64,000 bases of DNA from Enterobacter sp. JUb54 (GCF_014298075.1 NZ_CP060418.1:4030001-4094000), one strand, 5' to 3'. Positions 27,269-36,756 are shown, counted from the first letter of the stretch. A program made the numbers and translations. Notes: a model not told the origin generated them from the sequence alone.

Positions 27269-27378
27269 GTTTTATAATGGTGATAATGGCGGCAAAAGGT
27301 CAAAGAAAAGATCGCGCTGCAACAAAAAATTCATCTCCATGGGTATAATGGCGCTATCCAATCTGTGTGCGAGACATC

Positions 27379-28098
27379 ATGAAATCACCCTCTGGCGAGA
27401 CGCCGCAATACCTGTTGATTAAGGCGCAATTGCAGGCTCGTATCGAAAACGGCGCGTTGAAAAGCGGTGACAAACTGCCGTCAGAACGCGAACTGTGCAG
27501 CCTGTTCAACACCACGCGGATTACGGTGCGTGAGAGCCTGGCGCAGTTGGAGGCCAGCGGCGTGATTTATCGTGCCGATCGCCGCGGCTGGTTTGTGACG
27601 CCGGAGCGCCTGTGGTTGGACCCGACGCAAAATACCAACTTCCACAAGCTGTGTCTGGAGCAGGGGCGGGAGCCGAAAACGGTGCTGCTGAATGGCCGGC
27701 TCGCGGCGGTGCCGCTGGATGTGATGGCACCGCTGGCGCTACAGCCGTTCGATCAGGTGTACCTGCTGACGCGCCTGCGCTACGCCGACGGGCGGGCGAT
27801 CTGCTACAGCGAAAACCACTGTCTGCCGGCGCGCGTGCCGGAGCTGCTGCGTCACGACCTGAACGGCAGCCTGACCGAGATTTATCAGACTCATTACGAC
27901 CTGATATATACCAGCATGCATCTGTCGTTCTATCCCACCTCAATGCCGCCGCAGGCCGCGCAGGTGCTGGGGGTGATGGAAGGGCGTCCGGCGCTGTTGC
28001 TGCGCCGCCTCAACTACGATCAGCACGGGCGCATTCTTGATTACGATATCGAGTACTGGCGTCACGACAGCTTGCGCATCGAAGTCGATACCCACTGA
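27379..28098 (+). CDS. phnR: GntR/HutC-family regulator PhnR
   Basis: A 239-aa regulator, the length of Salmonella PhnR. The winged-helix GntR domain spans about residues 10-75 with [17 protein letters not shown] and [19 protein letters not shown]. The C-terminal UTRA ligand domain runs from about 90 to 235 and ends in [20 protein letters not shown]. It lies between phnWX and phnSTUV and probably controls both. It is divergent from phnW; the phnW-side operator in the shared gap could autoregulate it. The start at 27379 is preferred over 27367 by length. Confidence 0.93.
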   Translation: MKSPSGETPQYLLIKAQLQARIENGALKSGDKLPSERELCSLFNTTRITVRESLAQLEASGVIYRADRRGWFVTPERLWLDPTQNTNFHKLCLEQGREPKTVLLNGRLAAVPLDVMAPLALQPFDQVYLLTRLRYADGRAICYSENHCLPARVPELLRHDLNGSLTEIYQTHYDLIYTSMHLSFYPTSMPPQAAQVLGVMEGRPALLLRRLNYDQHGRILDYDIEYWRHDSLRIEVDTH

Positions 28099-28124
28099 TT
28101 TTTTCGGCCCTGGGGGCGGCCTCT

Positions 28125-28888
28125 CCCCGGTGGCGCTGCGCTGACCGGGCTACGGTTCATCGCATCCGCGTGACTCTGTGCACGGTCTTTTCCCCGGTGG
28201 CGCTGCGCTGACCGGGCTACGATTCATCCCATCCACGTGGCTCTGGGCGCGGTCTTTTCCCCGGTGGCGCTGCGCTGACCGGGCTACGGTTCATCGCATC
28301 CGCGTGACTCTGGGCACGGCCTTTTCCCCGGTGGCGCTGCGCTGACCGGGCTACGGTTCACCGCATCCGCGTGGCTCTGGGCGCGGCCTCTCCCCGGTGG
28401 CGCTGCGCTGACCGGGCTACGATTCATCCCATCCACGTGGCTCTGGGCGCGGTCTTTTCCCCGGTGGCGCTGCGCTGACCGGGCTACGGTTCATCGCATC
28501 CGCGTGACTCTGGGCACGGTCTTTTCCCCGGTGGCGCTGCGCTGACCGGGCTACGGTTCACCGCATCCGCGTGGCTCTGGGTGCGGCCTCTCCCCGGTGG
28601 CGCTGCGCTGACCGGGCTACGGTTCATCGCATCCGCGTGGCCCTGGGCGCGGTCTTTTCCCCGGTGGCGCTGCGCTAACCGGGCTACGATTCATCGCATC
28701 CGCATGGCCCTGTGTGCGGTCTTTTCCCCGGTGGCGCTGCGCTGACCGGGCTACGATTCATCCCATCCACGTGGCCCTGGGCGCGGTCTTTTCCCCGGTG
28801 GCGCTGCGCTGACCGGGCTACGATTCATCGCATCCACGTGGCTCTGGGCGCGGCCTTTTCCCCGGTGGCGCTGCGCTGACCGGGCTAC
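28125..28888. repeat. Tandem REP array, 12 copies, 67-bp period
   Basis: Twelve copies of a 29-bp REP unit beginning CCCCGGTGGCGCTGCGCTGA start at 28125, 28192, 28259, 28326, 28392, 28459, 28526, 28592, 28659, 28726, 28793 and 28860. Each can fold through CCCGGT/ACCGGG arms. The spacers (about 38 bp) are also similar, unlike CRISPR spacers. Units 2-4 (28192-28391) and 5-7 (28392-28591) differ at only two bases, so a 200-bp block was duplicated recently. The copy at 28659 has CTAACCGGG in place of CTGACCGGG. It fills most of the 999-bp gap between phnR and phnS. Confidence 0.95.
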
Positions 28889-28915
28889 GATTCTTGCCGC
28901 TGGGTAGTCAGGTAG

Positions 28916-28949
28916 CCCGGACAAGGCGCGGAAGGCGCCGCCTCCGGGG
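28916..28949. repeat. Second-type REP hairpin after the array
   Basis: CCCGGACAAGGCG...GCCTCCGGGG forms an imperfect hairpin of the GCCCGGATAAGGC type, different from the array units and like the one at 6436-6466. It closes the repeat-rich stretch before the phnS promoter. Confidence 0.7.
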
Positions 28950-29049
28950 AAATTCCACGCGCTGCTCTCCCTCTCTGTTGCCTCCGTTTTTCATCCACCG
29001 GACACACTTCGTTCATCGTTCTGTCATAAATCCCCGGTAGCGTGACATT

Positions 29050-29066
29050 CAATCTGGTATAGACCA
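29050..29066. promoter_or_regulatory. PhnR-type operator before phnS
   Basis: CAATCTGGTATAGACCA, the exact reverse complement of the site at 27252-27268, 31 bases before the phnS start. The shared site suggests that PhnR coordinates import (phnSTUV) with breakdown (phnWX). Confidence 0.8.
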
Positions 29067-29097
29067 TTTGACATCACCACCCAATGAGGCTGATACG

Positions 29098-30111
29098 ATG
29101 AAACTCTCCCGACTTGCTCTGCTCTCCGCTTTCGCACTCGCCAGCACCCCGGTGTGGGCCGATGGCGTGGTCACGGTTTATTCTGCTGACGGCCTGCATG
29201 ATGGCGACAACAGCTGGTATCAGAACCAGTTCGACGCCTTCACCAAAGCGACGGGCATCAAAGTGCAGTATGTGGAAGGCGGCTCCGGGGCGATCGTCGA
29301 GCGCCTGGCGAAAGAGCGGACCAACCCGCAGGCCGATGTGCTGGTCACCGTGCCGCCGTTTATCCAGCGCGCCGCCAAAGAAAACCTGCTCGCCGAATTT
29401 ACCCCGCAGGGCAGCGACGCAATCCCCGGCGCCAACGCCCACTACTCGCCGCTGGTGAACAACTACCTGACCTTCATCTATAACAGCCAGCTGTTAAAAA
29501 GCGCCCCGGCCAGCTGGCAGGCGCTGCTGGACAGCAGCTTCAAAAACAAACTCCAGTACTCCACCCCAGGCCAGGCCGGCGATGGGACCGCGGTGATGCT
29601 GCAGGCCTTCCACAGCCTCGGCAGCAAAGAGGCGGGCTTTGCCTATCTCGGCAAACTGCAGGCCAATAACGTCGGCCCGTCCGCCTCCACCGGCAAGCTG
29701 ACCGCGCTGGTGAATAAAGGTGAACTGTTTGTGGCTAACGGCGACCTGCAGATGAACCTGTCGCAGATTGCCCGCAACCCCAACGTGAAAATCTTCTGGC
29801 CGGCGGACGAGAACGGCGAACGCAGCGCCCTGGCCCTGCCGTACACCGTCGGCCTGGTCAAAAATGGTCCGCAGAGCGAAAACGGCAAAAAGCTGATCAA
29901 CTTCCTGCTGGATAAACCGGCGCAGAGCCACGTCAGCGCGCTCTCCTGGGGCCTGCCGGTGCGCAGCGATGTCACGCCAACCGACGGAAACTACCAGGCG
30001 GCAAAAGCGGCGCTCAACGGCGTGAAAAGCTGGGAACCGAACTGGGACGATGTGGCCGGATCGCTATCGGCAGATATTGCCCGCTGGCACCAAGTGACCG
30101 ACAGCGAGTAA
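29098..30111 (+). CDS. phnS: 2-aminoethylphosphonate ABC transporter, binding protein PhnS
   Basis: A 337-aa periplasmic solute-binding protein of the iron/thiamine/AEP type (SBP family 1-like). The signal peptide is [20 protein letters not shown] with cleavage after AWA-like VWA at residue 21. [20 protein letters not shown] follows at the mature N-terminus. The start at 29098 is chosen for the signal peptide and Salmonella length; an upstream ATG at 29068 would bury it. It is followed by the ATPase phnT after 5 bases. The substrate is inferred from the phnWX neighbours and likeness to Salmonella PhnS. Confidence 0.94.
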   Translation: MKLSRLALLSAFALASTPVWADGVVTVYSADGLHDGDNSWYQNQFDAFTKATGIKVQYVEGGSGAIVERLAKERTNPQADVLVTVPPFIQRAAKENLLAEFTPQGSDAIPGANAHYSPLVNNYLTFIYNSQLLKSAPASWQALLDSSFKNKLQYSTPGQAGDGTAVMLQAFHSLGSKEAGFAYLGKLQANNVGPSASTGKLTALVNKGELFVANGDLQMNLSQIARNPNVKIFWPADENGERSALALPYTVGLVKNGPQSENGKKLINFLLDKPAQSHVSALSWGLPVRSDVTPTDGNYQAAKAALNGVKSWEPNWDDVAGSLSADIARWHQVTDSE

Positions 30112-30116
30112 GCCTG

Positions 30117-31226
30117 ATGCTGATGAAAACGACTGCTTCCCACTCCCCGGCGCAGGCGGGGACCTCCGGGATAACCCTCGACGCACTGCGCGTGTCCTAT
30201 CACGGCAACGTGGTGCTGAAACCGCTGTCATTGACCATTGAACCGGGGGAAGTGCTGGCGCTGATCGGCCCGTCTGGCTCCGGAAAAACCACGGTGCTGC
30301 GGGCGATTGCCGGGTTTGTGCAACCGGCGGGCGGGCGCATTCTGATCGGCGATACCGACGTCACCGGGCTGCCGCCCTACAAGCGTGGCCTGGCGATGGT
30401 GGTGCAAAACTACGCTCTGTTCCCGCACATGAAGGTGGAAGACAACGTCGCCTTCGGCCTGCGGGCGCAAAAGCAGCCAAAAGCGCTGATCGTCGACCGG
30501 GTCAAGGAAGCGCTGAAGATTGTCGGGATGGCGGACTACGCCACCCGCTATCCGCACCAGCTTTCCGGCGGCCAGCAGCAACGCGTCGCCATTGCTCGGG
30601 CCATTGCCGTGCGCCCGCGGGTGCTGCTGCTCGACGAACCGCTGTCGGCGCTGGATGCGCAAATTCGCCACAACATGGTGGAGGAGATTGCGCGCCTGCA
30701 TCGCGAACTGCCGGAGCTGACCATTCTCTATGTCACCCACGATCAGACCGAAGCCCTGACCCTCGCGGACAAGATTGGCATCATGAAAGACGGCTCGATG
30801 ATCGCCCACGGGGAGACCCATCAGCTATATCACAACCCACCGAACCGCTTCAGCGCCGAGTTCCTCGGGCGCGCCAATATCCTGCAGGCCACGGCACTGA
30901 GCGATATGGCCGGCCCTGGGCTGGTCAGCGTCAGCTGCGGCGGCGGGCTGATTCAGGCCTTCAGCCAGGGCGGGCAGCACGGGCATAACAAGCTGCTGTG
31001 TATTCGCCCGCAGCATATGAGCCTGGTTCCCCGTTCGGCGGTCAGTAACCGGCTCCACGCCACGCTGACCTCGGTGCACTGGCAGGGCGATTTGACCCAT
31101 CTGCTGTGCGACGTTGCCGGTGAAGCGGTGCGCATCGTGATGACGCACGTCAATCCGCTGCCCCGGGCGGGCGACCAGCTGACGCTTTACTTTGAACCGA
31201 ACGATGCGGTACTGATTGAGGTGTAA
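30117..31226 (+). CDS. phnT: 2-aminoethylphosphonate ABC transporter, ATPase PhnT
   Basis: A 369-aa ABC ATPase. Walker [10 protein letters not shown] at about residues 51-59, Q-loop [10 protein letters not shown] near 97-106, signature [10 protein letters not shown] near 145-154, Walker B VLLLDEP near 166-172, and switch His in [12 protein letters not shown] near 201-212. A C-terminal TOBE-like domain (about 250-365) marks the iron/AEP/spermidine importer type. It energises uptake through PhnU and PhnV. A second ATG at 30123 could be used. It matches Salmonella PhnT in length. Confidence 0.95.
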   Translation: MLMKTTASHSPAQAGTSGITLDALRVSYHGNVVLKPLSLTIEPGEVLALIGPSGSGKTTVLRAIAGFVQPAGGRILIGDTDVTGLPPYKRGLAMVVQNYALFPHMKVEDNVAFGLRAQKQPKALIVDRVKEALKIVGMADYATRYPHQLSGGQQQRVAIARAIAVRPRVLLLDEPLSALDAQIRHNMVEEIARLHRELPELTILYVTHDQTEALTLADKIGIMKDGSMIAHGETHQLYHNPPNRFSAEFLGRANILQATALSDMAGPGLVSVSCGGGLIQAFSQGGQHGHNKLLCIRPQHMSLVPRSAVSNRLHATLTSVHWQGDLTHLLCDVAGEAVRIVMTHVNPLPRAGDQLTLYFEPNDAVLIEV

Positions 31227-31228
31227 CG

Positions 31229-32089
31229 ATGTCGCATATGCTCACGCTTTCGCGCCCGGCCTTGAACCTGCGGCCCTTCCTGTGGCTACTGCTGCCGCTG
31301 CTGGTACTGGCGACGCTGTTTTTCTACCCGCTGCTGCTGATTGCCGAACAGGCGCTGCGCGATGACAGCGGTCATCTGAGCCTCGGGACCTTCTGGCAGG
31401 TCATCGACTCGCGGCGTTTTATCGGCGCCCTGCTGAACACCCTGCAAATCGCGGTATGCGCCACCCTCGGCTGTCTGCTGCTCGGCAGCCTGCTGGCGCT
31501 GATTCTGGTGTTTATTCCGTTCCCCGGCAGCGCGCTGATTGGCCGGGTGATCGACACCTTTATTGCCCTGCCGACGTTTCTGATCACCCTGGCCTTCACC
31601 TTTATTTACGGGTCAGCGGGACTGCTGAACGGCACGCTGATGTCGCTGTTCGATTTCGCCTTGCCGCCGATCGATTTTCTCTACTCGATTCAGGGAGTGA
31701 TTCTGGCGGAAATCACCGTGTTCACGCCGCTGGTGATGCGCCCGCTGATGGCCGGGCTGCGGCAGATCGATAAAAGCCAGCTGGAGGCGGCCAGCATTCT
31801 CGGGGCCCATCCGCTGCGGGTGATCGCCCAGGTGATTTTTCCGGCGGCGCTCCCGGCGCTGATGGCGGGGGGCAGCCTGTGTCTGCTGTTGACCACCAAC
31901 GAGTTCGGTATCGTGTTGTTTATCGGTGCCAAAGGGGTGAATACCCTGCCGATGATGGTCTACAGCAAGGCGATTCTTGAGTCCGATTACGGCGTGGCCT
32001 GCATGATTGCGCTGATCAATATTCTGCTGTCGCTGGGGCTGTTTATGCTCTACCGACTAGCCGCCGCGCGTACCGGCGTGAGGAGCTAA
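31229..32089 (+). CDS. phnU: 2-aminoethylphosphonate ABC transporter, permease PhnU
   Basis: A 286-aa inner membrane permease with about six membrane segments. The ATPase-contact EAA loop is EAASILGAHPLRVIAQVIFP near residues 189-208. It pairs with PhnV to form the channel. It begins two bases after phnT and ends two bases before phnV, so the operon is tightly packed. The sequence resembles Salmonella PhnU closely in the C-terminal two thirds; the first 15 residues differ, as is usual. Confidence 0.93.
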   Translation: MSHMLTLSRPALNLRPFLWLLLPLLVLATLFFYPLLLIAEQALRDDSGHLSLGTFWQVIDSRRFIGALLNTLQIAVCATLGCLLLGSLLALILVFIPFPGSALIGRVIDTFIALPTFLITLAFTFIYGSAGLLNGTLMSLFDFALPPIDFLYSIQGVILAEITVFTPLVMRPLMAGLRQIDKSQLEAASILGAHPLRVIAQVIFPAALPALMAGGSLCLLLTTNEFGIVLFIGAKGVNTLPMMVYSKAILESDYGVACMIALINILLSLGLFMLYRLAAARTGVRS

Positions 32090-32091
32090 CG

Positions 32092-32889
32092 ATGTTAATC
32101 TGGTCGCGTAAAGGCCGTGCGGCGGCGGGGGGGCTGGCAGTCGTGCTGTTTGCCGGCTTTTTCTTCCTGCCGCTGGCGGCGATCCTGATGTCCAGCCTGA
32201 GCCAGCAGTGGAACGGCCTGCTGCCGTCGGGGTTTACCTTCGGTCATTTTGTGAATGCGTTTCGGGGCGCCGCCTGGGATTCTCTGTTCTCCAGCCTGGT
32301 GGTGGGCTTTTGCGCCAGCCTGTTTGCCCTGCTGTGCGGCATGTGGGCGGCGCTCTCTCTGCGCCAGTTCAGCGCCCGCCTGCAGCGTTATCTGGGGCTG
32401 GCGTTTTATCTGCCCAGCGCGATCCCGTCGGTATCGGTAGGGTTGGGGATTCTGGTGGCCTTCAGCCAGGGGCCGTTGCAGATGAACGGGACCTTCGGGA
32501 TTGTGCTGGCGGCGCACTTCGTACTGATTTCCGCCTTTACGTTCAGCAACGTTTCCACCGGGCTGGCGCGTATTTCACCGGATATTGAAAACGTTGCCTC
32601 AAGCCTGGGCGCATCGCCGGGATACCGCCTGCGCCATGTGACTTTGCCGCTGATGATGCCGTGGATGATCTCCGCGCTGGCGCTGAGCCTGTCGTTGTCG
32701 ATGGGGGAGTTGGGGGCTACGGTGATGATCTATCCGCCGGGCTGGACGACGCTGCCGGTAACGATTTTCAGCCTGACCGACCGCGGCAATATTGCGGATG
32801 GTTCGGCGCTCACCATCGTTCTGGCGGGGGTGACGCTATTACTGATGATCAAGCTTGAGCGTATCGCGCGTCGCCTGAGTCAGAAATAA
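32092..32889 (+). CDS. phnV: 2-aminoethylphosphonate ABC transporter, permease PhnV
   Basis: A 265-aa second permease of the AEP importer, with about six membrane segments. The EAA-type loop is NVASSLGASPGYRLRHVTLP near residues 166-185. GELGATVMIYPPGWTTLPVT near 206-225 is a conserved segment of the family. It is the last gene of phnSTUV; a strong GC hairpin lies 29 bases after its stop. Confidence 0.93.
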   Translation: MLIWSRKGRAAAGGLAVVLFAGFFFLPLAAILMSSLSQQWNGLLPSGFTFGHFVNAFRGAAWDSLFSSLVVGFCASLFALLCGMWAALSLRQFSARLQRYLGLAFYLPSAIPSVSVGLGILVAFSQGPLQMNGTFGIVLAAHFVLISAFTFSNVSTGLARISPDIENVASSLGASPGYRLRHVTLPLMMPWMISALALSLSLSMGELGATVMIYPPGWTTLPVTIFSLTDRGNIADGSALTIVLAGVTLLLMIKLERIARRLSQK

Positions 32890-32917
32890 CGTCACACCGG
32901 TGTTATGCCGAAGGTGT

Positions 32918-32945
32918 CCGGGCGCGGCGTTATGCCGCGGCCCGG
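32918..32945. terminator. Hairpin between phnV and the porin gene
   Basis: CCGGGCGCGGC (32918-32928) pairs with GCCGCGGCCCGG (32934-32945) with one bulged base and a 5-nt loop. It lies between convergent genes and may end both transcripts, although no T-run follows on either strand. It is REP-like in composition. Confidence 0.6.
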
Positions 32946-32954
32946 GAACGGATC

Positions 32955-34334
32955 TTAGAACCAGGCTTCGAACATCCCGCCGACGTTCAACGAGTCCAGC
33001 TGGTTGTCGTTGGTGTTGTTCACTTTCGCGGTATGTTTGTTATCGACCTGGCCGCCGGTAACGTAGAAGCGCAGCATCGGACGGAACTCCGGACCCATAC
33101 CGATAGAGATGTTCTGCGACAGCGTCAGCTTCCAGCCTTTGTTATCCCCGCCCTGATCGTAATCAACACGCTGGTAGCCCGCTTCCAGCCAGGTTGAGTG
33201 TACTTCGTTCCAGAAGTACATCGGGCGCACGATCACGCCGTAGTTCTTACGGTTGTCGGTATTGTCTTTGCCGTCGTCATAATCGTGGAATGCCAACAGG
33301 TAATCGACCTGCGCCTGCTGGGTGAACTTATGGCTGCCTTCAAAGCTGGCGTACACCGTCGTCAGGTCATCGGTTTTGTTATACACGCTGTTATCCGAAT
33401 TATCGGAGTAGCGCAGGATAACCTTGTTGATGCCGCTGTCGTTGGTATGGCTCAGCACCAGGCCGCCCTGCCAGGCATCGAGGCGTTCATCACCATCCAC
33501 CGCTTTCGAGTCGAAGCCGTAGTTGGCGTACACCTCAACATCGATCGGGCCGGCTTTCATGTTGTGAATTTTCGAAGTCAGCGCGTAGTGGCCGTCGTCG
33601 CCGGTGCCGGAACCGCCGGTACAGGTGATGCGCGATGGGTTCGACTCATCGGCCATCACTTCCGGGCTACAGGATTCCACCTGCGAGACCGTCGCCACGT
33701 CAAACTGCACGCCGCCGATATCGAAGTTTTTCACCCCGGCACCCTGGCCGTCGTGGTTCATCCAGAAGTAGTCGTTGATGCCCTGTTGTGGACGCTGGTG
33801 GAAGTCACGACCGGCCCAGATATAGGCGTTCGGGTTGGATTCCAGCACGTTGGTCACGCCGACGTAGGCCTTTTTCAGGTTAACTTCGTCGCTCCAGTGG
33901 TCGAACATCACGTTGATATCCCAGATCGCGCCCTGGCTGCTCTTAAAGGCTTTGGTGATCTGGAATTCGCCGCCGTTGCCTTCGTTACCCAGACGACCGA
34001 TCGCCGAGGCGCCGTTATAGGAGCCGTCAACGCCGACAAATTTCTGGTCGCCGGTCTGGAACTGCGCGCCGTAACGGGCGTAGCCGCTGAATTTGAGGCC
34101 GAACGGAATCGCCATATCCGGGGAGGCGGCGGTGGTTTGCGGGTTGGTCACCACATCCACTTTCTTATCGGCGGCGGCATCGATTTTGGCCTGACGGTCG
34201 GCCAGCGCTTTATCGACAGCTTTTGCCACAATGGCGTCGATTTGGTCCTGAGTAAAATCTTGTGCGAGTACGGAAACTGGGCACAGCGCGGCGACTACCG
34301 CCATGGCTAATGGCAGTCTTTTTATTGTTTTCAT
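32955..34334 (-). CDS. Carbohydrate porin, LamB/ScrY family
   Basis: A 459-aa outer membrane protein. The signal peptide ends near residue 24 (SVLA/QDF). Residues 25-62 form a charged helical extension (DQIDAIVAKAVDKALADRQA) like the N-terminal coiled coil of ScrY. The barrel holds the LamB-type segment AYIWAGRDFHQRPQQGINDY near 170-189, then WMNHDGQGAGV, and ends in MFEAWF with the usual terminal Phe. C222 and C238 could close a disulfide in a loop. It lies downstream of a lactose/cellobiose-type PTS on the same strand, so it probably lets the same oligosaccharide or glycoside through. BglH-type aryl-glucoside porins are the closest idea; the substrate is not proven. Confidence 0.88.
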   Translation of the reverse strand: MKTIKRLPLAMAVVAALCPVSVLAQDFTQDQIDAIVAKAVDKALADRQAKIDAAADKKVDVVTNPQTTAASPDMAIPFGLKFSGYARYGAQFQTGDQKFVGVDGSYNGASAIGRLGNEGNGGEFQITKAFKSSQGAIWDINVMFDHWSDEVNLKKAYVGVTNVLESNPNAYIWAGRDFHQRPQQGINDYFWMNHDGQGAGVKNFDIGGVQFDVATVSQVESCSPEVMADESNPSRITCTGGSGTGDDGHYALTSKIHNMKAGPIDVEVYANYGFDSKAVDGDERLDAWQGGLVLSHTNDSGINKVILRYSDNSDNSVYNKTDDLTTVYASFEGSHKFTQQAQVDYLLAFHDYDDGKDNTDNRKNYGVIVRPMYFWNEVHSTWLEAGYQRVDYDQGGDNKGWKLTLSQNISIGMGPEFRPMLRFYVTGGQVDNKHTAKVNNTNDNQLDSLNVGGMFEAWF

Positions 34335-34490
34335 GGTTATCTCACATTTAATATTTTATTGATGTTCAGACAATAACCATCCCGCTCCGAATGAAATATC
34401 ATGATCGGGGCAAGCTGATCCGGTTTATTTAGGGTACAGCTACGCTGAAGAATAAAGGGACTTATTATTCAGTGTGGTTTTATTAATAAA

Positions 34491-34793
34491 TTAACGCTGA
34501 TACAGATGAATCATCTCTTCTGAAAATTCACGGGCAAGCAGTGAATTCATTAAATGATCCTGCGCATGCACCATGATTAAGGTCATCGGCTGGCGCGCCT
34601 CACCGGCATCCTGCTCGATGAGCTGGGTCTGCATCTGGTGCGCGCGACGGGCATAACCATCGGCTTCATTAAGGAGTAATTTGGCTTCGTCGATATTACC
34701 GTTGCGGGCTGCGTGTAACGCTTCAAAACATAATGAGCGTGACTGTCCCGCATTCACGATAATTTCCATTACCGCTTCTTCTAGTTCGATCAT
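34491..34793 (-). CDS. PTS lactose/cellobiose-family IIA component
   Basis: A 100-aa helical IIA protein. Phospho-acceptor H76 lies in MVHAQDHLMNSLL, the family signature, with D79 as the conserved metal-binding Asp. Of two possible starts, 34793 is preferred: the AGGA site lies directly against the ATG at 34799 but 6 bases before 34793. It receives phosphate from HPr and passes it to IIB. It is separated from IIC by 132 bases, a larger gap than the rest of the operon. Homologues are ChbA and CelC. Confidence 0.9.
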   Translation of the reverse strand: MIELEEAVMEIIVNAGQSRSLCFEALHAARNGNIDEAKLLLNEADGYARRAHQMQTQLIEQDAGEARQPMTLIMVHAQDHLMNSLLAREFSEEMIHLYQR

Positions 34794-34925
34794 AATCATT
34801 CCTGAGGTTGTTCTTTATATTAAAGGATGTAGCGAAAATTCCTTTTTCGCATTATTCCAGACAGTGCTGTCGATTTATTATTTAGTGGAGCCGGGAAATA
34901 CAATTAAGGATGTATTTCCCAATGA

Positions 34926-36251
34926 TTACTGACCAACGGTCTCAGCAACCGGAACGACGTTTTTGGCTTTTTCGACTTCAGTTTTCAGCAATGAGCGCTC
35001 ATAGGCACGCAGGAACGGCAGGTAGATAACCGCAGACATCACCATGCAAATCACGCACATGACCACCGGGCTGAGCGTCCAGTTAGCGGCCCAGGAGGCG
35101 CCGATAGGTGCCGGCGTGGTCCACGGCGTCAGGGAAACCACCTGTGACAGCCAGCCGAGGCGGGTGGCGCCATAGGCGAGGATGGCGTTGATCATCGGGA
35201 CGAACACGAACGGGATAAACATCATCGGGTTCATGATAATCGGAGCGCCGAACAGAATCGGTTCATTAATATTGAAGAAGCTTGGCACGATGCCCATTTT
35301 GCCGATGCTCCGCAGGTGCGCCACACGGCTACGCAGCAGCAGGAAGGCCAGCGGTAAAGTTGAACCTACGCCGCCAATCAGCAGATAGTGGTCCCAGAAA
35401 CCTTGCAGATAGACGTGCGGCAGAGCAGCACCGGCGGCCAGCGCGGCCTGGTTAGCCGACAGGTTCGCCATCCAGAACGGGTTCATGATGCCGGTGACAA
35501 TCAGCGAGCCGTGGATCCCGGCAAACCAGAAAATCTGGCACATCAGCACGGAGAGCAGAATCGCCGGCAGGGAGTCGGAAGCAGAAACCAGCGGTTCCAG
35601 CAGGTGCATAATCGCCTGCGGCAGAATCATGCCGGTCTGGGCTTCGATAAACAGGTTCAGCGGATGCAGGGTACCAATCACCACCAGTACCGGGATCAGA
35701 ATTTCAAAAGAGCGGGCGACGCCGGTCGGCACCTCTTTCGGCAGGCGAATGGTAATGTTGTTCTGTTTCAGCCACGCATAAATGCGGGTGGAGTAAATCG
35801 CGGTAATTAACGCCGTGAAGATCCCCTGGCCTGACAGGTATTGGGTCGAGATTTTGCCATCAGCATACGGCGCGGCCACCAGTAAAAAGGCCATAAACGC
35901 CAGCAGGCCGGACATCACCGGGTCCAGCTGAAACTGACGACCGAGGCTGGCGCCAATTCCGACGGAGATAAAGAACGTCATCACCCCCATGCTGAGGTTG
36001 AACGGCAGCATCAGCTGTTCGCGATACTGCTGAGAGAAATCGAGCCAGCCGCGGGCAAAACCGTTAGTGGTGTCCGGTGAAAAAGGTGGAAAGATAAATA
36101 CCAGCATGAAAGAGCCGATGATCATGAACGGCAATGCGGCAGTGAAGCCATCGCGAATCGCGATAACATATTTCTGCTGCCCAAGGCGTCCTGCCAGCGG
36201 AGTAATAGATTGCTCGATCACGGCAATCATGGACTGATACAGAGAACTCAT
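34926..36251 (-). CDS. PTS lactose/cellobiose-family IIC permease
   Basis: A 441-aa membrane permease, the sugar channel of the PTS. About ten hydrophobic segments are visible. Family marks are RDGFTAALPFMIIGSFML near residues 33-50, FWDHYLLIGGVGSTLPLAFL near 281-300 and FNINEPILFGAPIIMNPMMF near 327-346; the NEP segment holds the substrate-binding Glu. The C-terminal tail after about 410 is hydrophilic. It lies 11 bases after IIB. ChbC-like family; cellobiose, chitobiose or an aryl-β-glucoside are the likely classes of substrate. Confidence 0.9.
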   Translation of the reverse strand: MSSLYQSMIAVIEQSITPLAGRLGQQKYVIAIRDGFTAALPFMIIGSFMLVFIFPPFSPDTTNGFARGWLDFSQQYREQLMLPFNLSMGVMTFFISVGIGASLGRQFQLDPVMSGLLAFMAFLLVAAPYADGKISTQYLSGQGIFTALITAIYSTRIYAWLKQNNITIRLPKEVPTGVARSFEILIPVLVVIGTLHPLNLFIEAQTGMILPQAIMHLLEPLVSASDSLPAILLSVLMCQIFWFAGIHGSLIVTGIMNPFWMANLSANQAALAAGAALPHVYLQGFWDHYLLIGGVGSTLPLAFLLLRSRVAHLRSIGKMGIVPSFFNINEPILFGAPIIMNPMMFIPFVFVPMINAILAYGATRLGWLSQVVSLTPWTTPAPIGASWAANWTLSPVVMCVICMVMSAVIYLPFLRAYERSLLKTEVEKAKNVVPVAETVGQ

Positions 36252-36262
36252 TTGAACACCTC

Positions 36263-36577
36263 TTATTGCGCCGGGTTAATCAGCGACAGGGCATAATCCA
36301 GAACGTTATCTCCTCGCTGCATGCCGTAGTCCATGGTGTTAATCGGCTGGACCGGAATATTCAGCGAAGCGGCTTTGTCAGACAAGGTTTTCAGCATGTA
36401 TTTCACCTGAGGGCCAAGAAGCACCACCTGGTACTGCGGAAACTGCATGTCAAATTCGGAAACGCCATAGGCGTCAATCTGCACCGGCAGGTTACGTTCC
36501 TTGGCCACATCCACCATCTTTCTGACCAGTAAGCTGGTGGACATTCCTGCAGAGCAGCACAGCATAATCTTGTACAT
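36263..36577 (-). CDS. PTS lactose/cellobiose-family IIB component
   Basis: A 104-aa IIB protein. The phospho-cysteine is the second Cys of MLCCSAGMSTSLLV (residue 8 from this start), in the P-loop-like CxxGxSTS motif. QVVLLGPQVKYML near 52-64 is a conserved strand-loop. The ATG at 36577 is taken as start; a GTG at 36583 would add two residues, and the GAGG site lies 4 bases before the GTG and 10 before the ATG, so either is possible. It is the first gene of the operon IIB-IIC-IIA-porin, divergent from a LacI regulator. Confidence 0.88.
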   Translation of the reverse strand: MYKIMLCCSAGMSTSLLVRKMVDVAKERNLPVQIDAYGVSEFDMQFPQYQVVLLGPQVKYMLKTLSDKAASLNIPVQPINTMDYGMQRGDNVLDYALSLINPAQ

Positions 36578-36632
36578 CGACACTCATCCTCAAAATGTAA
36601 AAAGTTATTGCGTGAATGATTTGATATCAGAC

Positions 36633-36646
36633 GGAAACCGGTTTCC
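36633..36646. promoter_or_regulatory. Perfect palindrome, LacI-type operator of the PTS operon
   Basis: GGAAACCGGTTTCC, a 14-bp perfect dyad with the central CG typical of LacI/GalR-family operators, 56 bases upstream of the IIB start. A related copy lies at 36757-36773 near the regulator gene. Confidence 0.8.
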
Positions 36647-36756
36647 ATTCATAAAAAACAGAACTGTGATGACTGTCAAGATCTTCTCCTTATGCCGCTA
36701 ATTAATTGGATTTCGCTCACAGAAATCGGCCAGTTTTGCGATGTTTTTCCGTGAAA

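Noticed and set aside
28125-28888. CRISPR-like pattern of regularly spaced repeats
   Set aside because: The spacers are nearly identical to each other, the unit is a known REP-type hairpin, and no cas gene is present.
32890-32950. tRNA or sRNA gene at the GC-rich hairpin after phnV
   Set aside because: Only one REP-like stem is present; no cloverleaf, promoter or T-run was seen.
33198-34310. 370-codon open frame antisense to the porin gene
   Set aside because: The porin frame has a signal peptide, family motifs and terminal Phe; the antisense frame has no recognisable domain and follows from codon bias.
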